Shown piece after piece: positions 41,259 through 45,288 of a stretch of DNA of 45,288 nt (within the stretch, counting starts at the first letter, position 1; each line of letters begins with the position of its first letter). The translations under genes and the position numbers were made by a program. The stretch is taken from the NCBI GenBank assembly GCA_040384645.1, contig JAZKIX010000152.1:1-45288 (forward strand), given 5' to 3'. The notes under the pieces were generated by a model that worked only from the letters and a program-made list of their open reading frames with translations, had not been told where the DNA came from and ran no database searches. The stretch is from JAZKIX01 sp040384645 (GTDB taxonomy: Bacteria > Pseudomonadota > Gammaproteobacteria > Burkholderiales > Burkholderiaceae_D).

Positions 41259-41336
41259 TGGGGGTATATGCCAAAACAATGCCTATCCCGCACGGTTTTA
41301 TTGGGCCTTTAAAAATACATGTCCCAGTATATTTTC
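41259..41336 (+). repeat. dispersed element, copy J (core)
   Basis: It opens with GGGGGTATATGCC, contains AAAACAATGCCTATCCCGCA and TTTTATTGGGCC, and ends CCCAGTATATTTTCA. It lies 49 bases beyond the stop of the SMC-like gene. Confidence 0.8.
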
Positions 41337-41385
41337 ATCTCAAACACGCCAATTTCCACTAAAATCCGCCCGCCATCCTCCGCAA

Positions 41386-44208
41386 TCAACGCGCCGCCAC
41401 CTTCGCCACCCGCCTTTGCAACACAAATATCGGTTGCGCCCAAGGCATGTCTTTTTTCTTTTTGCTGGTAATGAGCGTCAATTCCGACGGATCGTAGACA
41501 TCCGTATTGTGCGTCAGCGGCGTGGTCATCAGGTATTGTGCATCGGTGTTTTTTAGAAATTCGCCGACCAGCTGGATGTTGCGGATATCCAAATGGGCGA
41601 AGGGTTCGTCGATGAAGACGAAGCCGCCGGAGCCATCGTCCGATTTCAACAAGCCGATCAGCAAGATCAGCGATTTCATCACTTGCTGGCCGCCGGAGGC
41701 TTCGCCGTCGTTCATGCCGATAGCGTTTTTGCCGTCGAATTTGAAGCGCACGTGCAGGCCGGCTTGCGCCAGTTGCAGGTCGTCGTTTTCCAACCGTACC
41801 GGGTCGGCGTTGACTTCGATGCCGGCTAGTTCGCCCAGTTCTTTGATGTTGCGGCTATAGGTTTTGACGGTGTAGCGCAGCCGTTCGATGTAGGCGCCGC
41901 GGGCGTTGCCGGTGGCTTCGATGGCGCGGTTGTTTTGATAGCGGCGCTCGTCGGTTTCGTTTTGGCGGCCTTGCAACTGGTCGCTTAGACGCTTGTGCTG
42001 ATCGACCACGGTGGCGTCGGTTTCCCAATCTTCGCGTGCCAGATTGGCAATCAAGCTGGCGATGCGCAGGTCGACTTGATGTGCGTTTTGATGCTCTTTG
42101 ACCAGTGCGATGCGGCGTGCCGGGCGACGCCATTGAAACGGCAGCCGGCGCCAGGTTTGGCGGATGCTCGCCAGAGATTTTGCATGCGCCGTGCGTTCGT
42201 CGAGCTGGCGTTTTTGCGATTGTCGCAATTGCGATTCCAGCTCGGCCAGCGCGCCTTTGGCACCATGCCAGGCGGTATCGGCGCGGGTGCGGGCTTCGGT
42301 GGCGGCTTTGCTTTCGGCGTGCAGTTCGCCCAGACGGGTGCCGACTTCGAGCCGGGTCGCTCTCAAAGGTTGCGCGCTGTGCGCCGCTTCGTCGAATTCG
42401 GCGGCGCGTGCGTTCAATTCCTTGGCGGCATCGACGCCCGCAATACGTTCTTTCAGCGCGCCGATCTCAGCTACCAGTTTGTTGATGGAAAGCGTTAGCT
42501 GGTCTTCTTCCGATTCCAGCGCGGGCAGGGCTTTTTGCAGAGCTTGCAAGCGCTGGTTGCGGCCGGCCTGGCCAAATCGATAGCGCGCCAGTTCGACAAA
42601 GAGCGAGCGGCCGCCGCGCCGCTCGCGGTGATAGGCCTCGGGCGTGATCCATTCATCGTCGTTTGATTGCATGCCCAGTTCGATCGAATCGACGCGCGTG
42701 ATGCGCGCCAATTGCTCGATCAGCCAGCCCGGCACGGCGGCGGAAAAACGCACGACGGACAACAGGCTGTCGTCCTTGACCGAGGGCGCGCTGACGCGTT
42801 CGGGCACGATGAAATGGCCATACCGTTCTTTTTCCGCTAACCGATACGCGGCCTTCGCATCGCTGGCTTTTTCCAGCAAGACAACCGAAGCGTAACCGCG
42901 CAGAATACCTTCGACGGCGCCTTGCCAGCGGTTGTCCGTGACGTCAACGATATCGGGCAGCATCACGTGGCCAATGCCAGCGTCCGTCATGGCGCGGCGC
43001 ATGGCACGTACATTATCGGGTTCGGGCAGGGCGGTCTTGCCTTGCAACGCGGCGATGGTGACCTGGTCGGCGGCGAGGCGAGTGCTGATAGTGTCGCGGC
43101 GCTGCTTCTGGCGCAGGTAATCGGCTTCTTTCTGGCCCAGTTGGGCGGCGACTTCGGCGATGTCACTGCCAGCCTCCAGCGCCAGTTTTTGCAGGCGCTG
43201 CTTTTGTTCCAGCAGGCTTTCCAGCGGCTTGAGCTTGGTGTTAATTTCTTGCAGACGCGTCTGGCTTTGATTCTGCTCGGTTTCCAGACTGGCTTCATGA
43301 TGTTGCGCGTTGCTGAGGGCGGCGGCGCGACGTGCCAGTTCACCGCGTTTGTCGCTTAGTTGGGCGTCTTGATGCGTCAGCGTCTTGCGTGCGTCACTCA
43401 GGCTGCGGCTGGTGTTGGCGTTTTTTTCGCGGGTTTCGTGGTATTGCAGGATCGGCAGGATTTCTTCCTGCAAGTCGCTGCGTTCCTTGTTCAAGCTTTG
43501 CCATTGGTGGAAATTGACCGTGCGGGCGCGCAGCAAGCCCAGATTGGCTTTGGAGGCTTCCAACTCGGTTTCGAAACGCTTCAGTTCGACTTCGGTATCG
43601 CGTTGGTGGCGCTTGGCTTCGTCGTAGGCATCCAGCACTTCCTTGTCGCCAAAGACCTGAAATACCAGGTCGAGCAACTGGCGCGGCGCGTATTCGCACA
43701 GCTTGTCGGTTTCGCCCTGTTCCAGCGCCAGCACTTTCGCCATCGCGGGCGAGAGGCCAGCAGCGGCCAGGCGCTTGCGATAGGTTTCGACCCCGAGCCA
43801 GTCGTTGGCGTCATGGATTTCTTCGATCTGCACATTGCCCGGACGCATCAGGTACTGCCGCTTCCAGTCGCCGCCGTTTTTTTCGATCTGGCAAAACAGC
43901 GTCACTTCATCGTCGCTAAAAAAGCCGGAACTGCGGAATGGGCGGTTCGAGATTTGCTTGCTCGTGGTTTGGTTGTCGACCACGGCACGTATCCACGCGG
44001 TCTGCTGGCCAGAATGGCGGGCGTAATGCTTATAAGTGCGACCCATAGAACAATCGAGCCCAAACAGCGTGCGCAGGGCGTCGAGCAGGGTGGTTTTGCC
44101 GGAGCCGTTTTGCCCGGCAATGGTGATGATCTTGGCATCGAGCGGGATGTTCTTGATGCGCTGCCAGTAATCCCAATGCACCAGTTCTAGCGATTTGATA
44201 TGAAACAT
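41386..44208 (-). CDS. SMC/MukB-like ATPase (MksB/JetC-type)
   Basis: This 940-residue protein has the ABC head of SMC proteins split across its ends. Walker A is AGQNGSGKTTLLDALRTLFG (about 31-50). The signature motif is GEASGGQQVMKSLILLIGLL and Walker B is GGFVFIDEPFAHLD near the C-terminus. Between them lie two long coiled-coil arms and a central hinge-like globule (about 395-540: HVMLPDIVDVTDNRWQGAVE and YASVVLLEKASDAKAA). It is shorter than MukB (about 1480) and resembles MksB/JetC. Such ATPases compact or extrude DNA, in chromosome maintenance or in plasmid defence. The kite-type gene precedes it in the same direction; no JetD/MksG nuclease gene follows. Confidence 0.82.
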   Translation of the reverse strand: MFHIKSLELVHWDYWQRIKNIPLDAKIITIAGQNGSGKTTLLDALRTLFGLDCSMGRTYKHYARHSGQQTAWIRAVVDNQTTSKQISNRPFRSSGFFSDDEVTLFCQIEKNGGDWKRQYLMRPGNVQIEEIHDANDWLGVETYRKRLAAAGLSPAMAKVLALEQGETDKLCEYAPRQLLDLVFQVFGDKEVLDAYDEAKRHQRDTEVELKRFETELEASKANLGLLRARTVNFHQWQSLNKERSDLQEEILPILQYHETREKNANTSRSLSDARKTLTHQDAQLSDKRGELARRAAALSNAQHHEASLETEQNQSQTRLQEINTKLKPLESLLEQKQRLQKLALEAGSDIAEVAAQLGQKEADYLRQKQRRDTISTRLAADQVTIAALQGKTALPEPDNVRAMRRAMTDAGIGHVMLPDIVDVTDNRWQGAVEGILRGYASVVLLEKASDAKAAYRLAEKERYGHFIVPERVSAPSVKDDSLLSVVRFSAAVPGWLIEQLARITRVDSIELGMQSNDDEWITPEAYHRERRGGRSLFVELARYRFGQAGRNQRLQALQKALPALESEEDQLTLSINKLVAEIGALKERIAGVDAAKELNARAAEFDEAAHSAQPLRATRLEVGTRLGELHAESKAATEARTRADTAWHGAKGALAELESQLRQSQKRQLDERTAHAKSLASIRQTWRRLPFQWRRPARRIALVKEHQNAHQVDLRIASLIANLAREDWETDATVVDQHKRLSDQLQGRQNETDERRYQNNRAIEATGNARGAYIERLRYTVKTYSRNIKELGELAGIEVNADPVRLENDDLQLAQAGLHVRFKFDGKNAIGMNDGEASGGQQVMKSLILLIGLLKSDDGSGGFVFIDEPFAHLDIRNIQLVGEFLKNTDAQYLMTTPLTHNTDVYDPSELTLITSKKKKDMPWAQPIFVLQRRVAKVAAR

Positions 44209-44245
44209 GATTGCCTAATTTAGTAGTCGGGCTTGCAGAGATTTT

Positions 44246-44366
44246 TTGTCCACGAAAAACACGAAAAGCACGAAATAAAAGCAGACTGCACGCATATCAA
44301 AATTGCTGTGTGGTATCCACTTTCATCTTGGTCTTTTTCGTGCCTTTCGTGTTTTTCGTGGACAAA
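44246..44366. repeat. long inverted repeat between the kite and SMC genes
   Basis: The left arm (44246-44276) starts TTTGTCCACGAAAAACACG and the right arm (44336-44366) ends TTTTTCGTGGACAAA. The 31-base arms have one mismatch, with a 59-base centre, and each arm is itself a series of CACGAAA units. It would form a stable hairpin in the transcript between two genes of one operon. Confidence 0.85.
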
Positions 44367-44398
44367 TACGATTTCTGTACAAATTGTGGTTAAGGTTT

Positions 44399-45055
44399 TT
44401 AATCAAACACCGGTTGGTTCACCGCGTCCAACCGCTCATTCTTAAACACGTCCGCCAACGCCCCATTGATAATCCGTTCCTTCAGCACATCGGTATCCAT
44501 CATCAAATCCAGCAGCGGTCCTTCCAAGATAAAGTCGTTGCGCCGTTCGATAAACCCTAGCTTCGCCAACTGCCCCAGATTCATGTCCATGCGGGTTTTT
44601 TTACCGAGCTTTTCGCCAAAATCTGCCAGCAAGGCGCGATACGAAATACCGATGGAAGTGTCTTCCGCACGCGGCAGCGGCTTGTCTTTGTCGAACATAT
44701 CGTTCTGGTCGGCTTCGGCATGTTGATGGGCTTCTTGCCGCTCGCGCTTGGGCAAGATAATTTGCGCCCACAGCACCACCAGCAGCGCCACGCCGTCGCG
44801 TGCCAGGCCGAAATTATTGTTTTGCCAGACATCGCGGGCGCCGAATACTTTGGGTTCGACATCGCGCGTCAAGGCCAGCGCGACGTGGTCGGCGTAGACG
44901 TTATCGAGCAACTTCAAACCGCAGGCCAGCAGCCGGGCATCGATCTCGGCGCGGAACAACTCGTCCGACAGCACGCGCTTGACCAGCTTGTCGTCGCGTC
45001 GCAGGGTTTGATGCGTCATCAGGCGCGCGATCAAGACTTGGGATTCATCATTCAT
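44399..45055 (-). CDS. MksE/JetB-like kite subunit of an SMC complex
   Basis: This 218-residue protein lacks catalytic motifs. Winged-helix-like parts are visible: DELFRAEIDARLLACGLKLL and NNFGLARDGVALLVVLWAQ, then RALLADFGEKLGKKTRMDMN and LGQLAKLGFIERRND. This pattern matches the tandem winged-helix kite proteins (MukE, MksE, JetB) that bind the kleisin of an SMC complex. The assignment relies on fold pattern and on the adjacent SMC gene, not on close identity. Its start overlaps the stop of the upstream gene by 8 bases (ATGAATGA), showing translational coupling. Confidence 0.65.
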   Translation of the reverse strand: MNDESQVLIARLMTHQTLRRDDKLVKRVLSDELFRAEIDARLLACGLKLLDNVYADHVALALTRDVEPKVFGARDVWQNNNFGLARDGVALLVVLWAQIILPKRERQEAHQHAEADQNDMFDKDKPLPRAEDTSIGISYRALLADFGEKLGKKTRMDMNLGQLAKLGFIERRNDFILEGPLLDLMMDTDVLKERIINGALADVFKNERLDAVNQPVFD

Positions 45056-45242
45056 TGGACGCTTCCATGGGACGGCTGGTAAATTCGCTCAAGTCAAAAT
45101 TGAGCGACAGGGTGGCAATCGACATGCCGGATATTTCGGGATCTTTCAGCTTCTTCATGCCGTCTTTCGGGTTGAAAGTGAGCGGCAAGCGTGCCAAGGC
45201 GGCCGGTGCCCCTTTAGCGCTCGATTCGCTTATATCGCCCAA
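45048..45242 (-). CDS. fragment of the gene preceding the kite subunit (possible kleisin 3' end)
   Basis: A frame of 64 codons ends at 45048 (LPLTFNPKDGMKKLKDPEI, then LSLNFDLSEFTSRPMEASNE). It is closed upstream by an in-frame TAA at 45243-45245, 43 bases from the window edge, so the full gene cannot be read. Position and coupling to the kite gene suggest the kleisin (MksF/JetA) of the complex. The stop at 45243 means either a frameshift or sequence error near the edge, or a genuinely short gene. The sequence alone does not identify it. Confidence 0.35.
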   Translation of the reverse strand: MGDISESSAKGAPAALARLPLTFNPKDGMKKLKDPEISGMSIATLSLNFDLSEFTSRPMEASNE

Positions 45243-45288
45243 TTACGGCAGCAAGGATGCCCGGTACGAAGCACTGGCGAAACTGGCC

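Noticed and set aside
43360..44190. 276-residue open frame on the plus strand
   Set aside because: Antisense to the SMC coiled coil; long hydrophobic/Gln runs are a mirror of the heptad codons.
45061..45288. Open plus-strand frame at the right edge (ends SPNYGSKDARYEALAKLA)
   Set aside because: It runs antisense to the coupled end of the upstream minus-strand gene and has no start signal; most likely a shadow, though the window edge prevents certainty.
1..45288. tRNA, rRNA or CRISPR arrays
   Set aside because: I looked for tRNA T-loop patterns and regular spaced repeats. Only dispersed single elements and hairpins were found, none with repeat-spacer regularity.

Overview
The window looks like a Burkholderiales (betaproteobacterial) chromosome, most likely an Oxalobacteraceae-type genome. 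The evidence is the iscR-S-U-A-hscB-hscA-fdx-iscX order, a large acidic-insert RpoD, a prfB-lysS unit with the classic RF2 frameshift, and the style of the regulators. It is ordinary chromosome with no phage, no transposase, no tRNA/rRNA and no CRISPR array that I can see. Three 10-N blocks mark draft-assembly joins. Two of them (in lysR and iscS) close perfectly in frame if the Ns are removed and a one-base overlap is merged. The third (in an SPFH gene) is flanked by what looks like chimeric sequence.

Layout. 1-3919: partial XRE regulator divergent from a GNAT acetyltransferase, an FMN-type flavoprotein, and a glutathione S-transferase divergent from a LysR regulator. 4207-9785: a secreted protein of unknown function, a Crp/Fnr regulator, a hybrid histidine kinase and a REC-PAS protein. 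10552-12912: isocitrate lyase and RlmJ. 13037-18767: complete iron-sulfur cluster (isc) operon under an IscR-type operator, with intercistronic hairpins and an internal terminator-like stem. 18779-20449: a methyltransferase and a glycine-zipper protein. 20610-23959 (minus): prfB-HAD phosphatase-lysS. 24448-26871: rpoD, preceded by a possible short leader RNA or sRNA. 27106-28077 (minus): SprA-family protein plus a small proline-rich partner.

28416-35423 is the most interesting region: a divergent polyamine/membrane gene set. Leftward are a membrane-fused spermidine-synthase-like protein and a Tat-exported FAD amine-oxidase-like protein. Rightward are DUF350, an SPFH protein, a zinc-ribbon/DUF4178 protein, an unlisted 57-residue membrane/Gly-Ser protein and SpeD (AdoMet decarboxylase). 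The last three are joined by ATGA overlaps. I infer a membrane-associated system that makes decarboxylated AdoMet, aminopropylates something at the membrane and perhaps oxidises the product.

35622-40853: a secreted beta-helix glucanase-like protein, a YjbR protein, a propeller-like unknown, an ABM monooxygenase and an AraC regulator. 41386-45288 (minus): an SMC/MukB-like ATPase with a kite-type partner (MksE/JetB-like) and the end of an upstream gene, resembling MksBEF/Wadjet but with no nuclease gene next to it.

Running through the whole window are ten copies of a ~78-bp intergenic element. Seven lie just beyond a stop codon in a fixed orientation. Three carry an additional ~70-bp left extension that ends in a REP-like CACCCTAC-type motif. 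I know of no description of this element.
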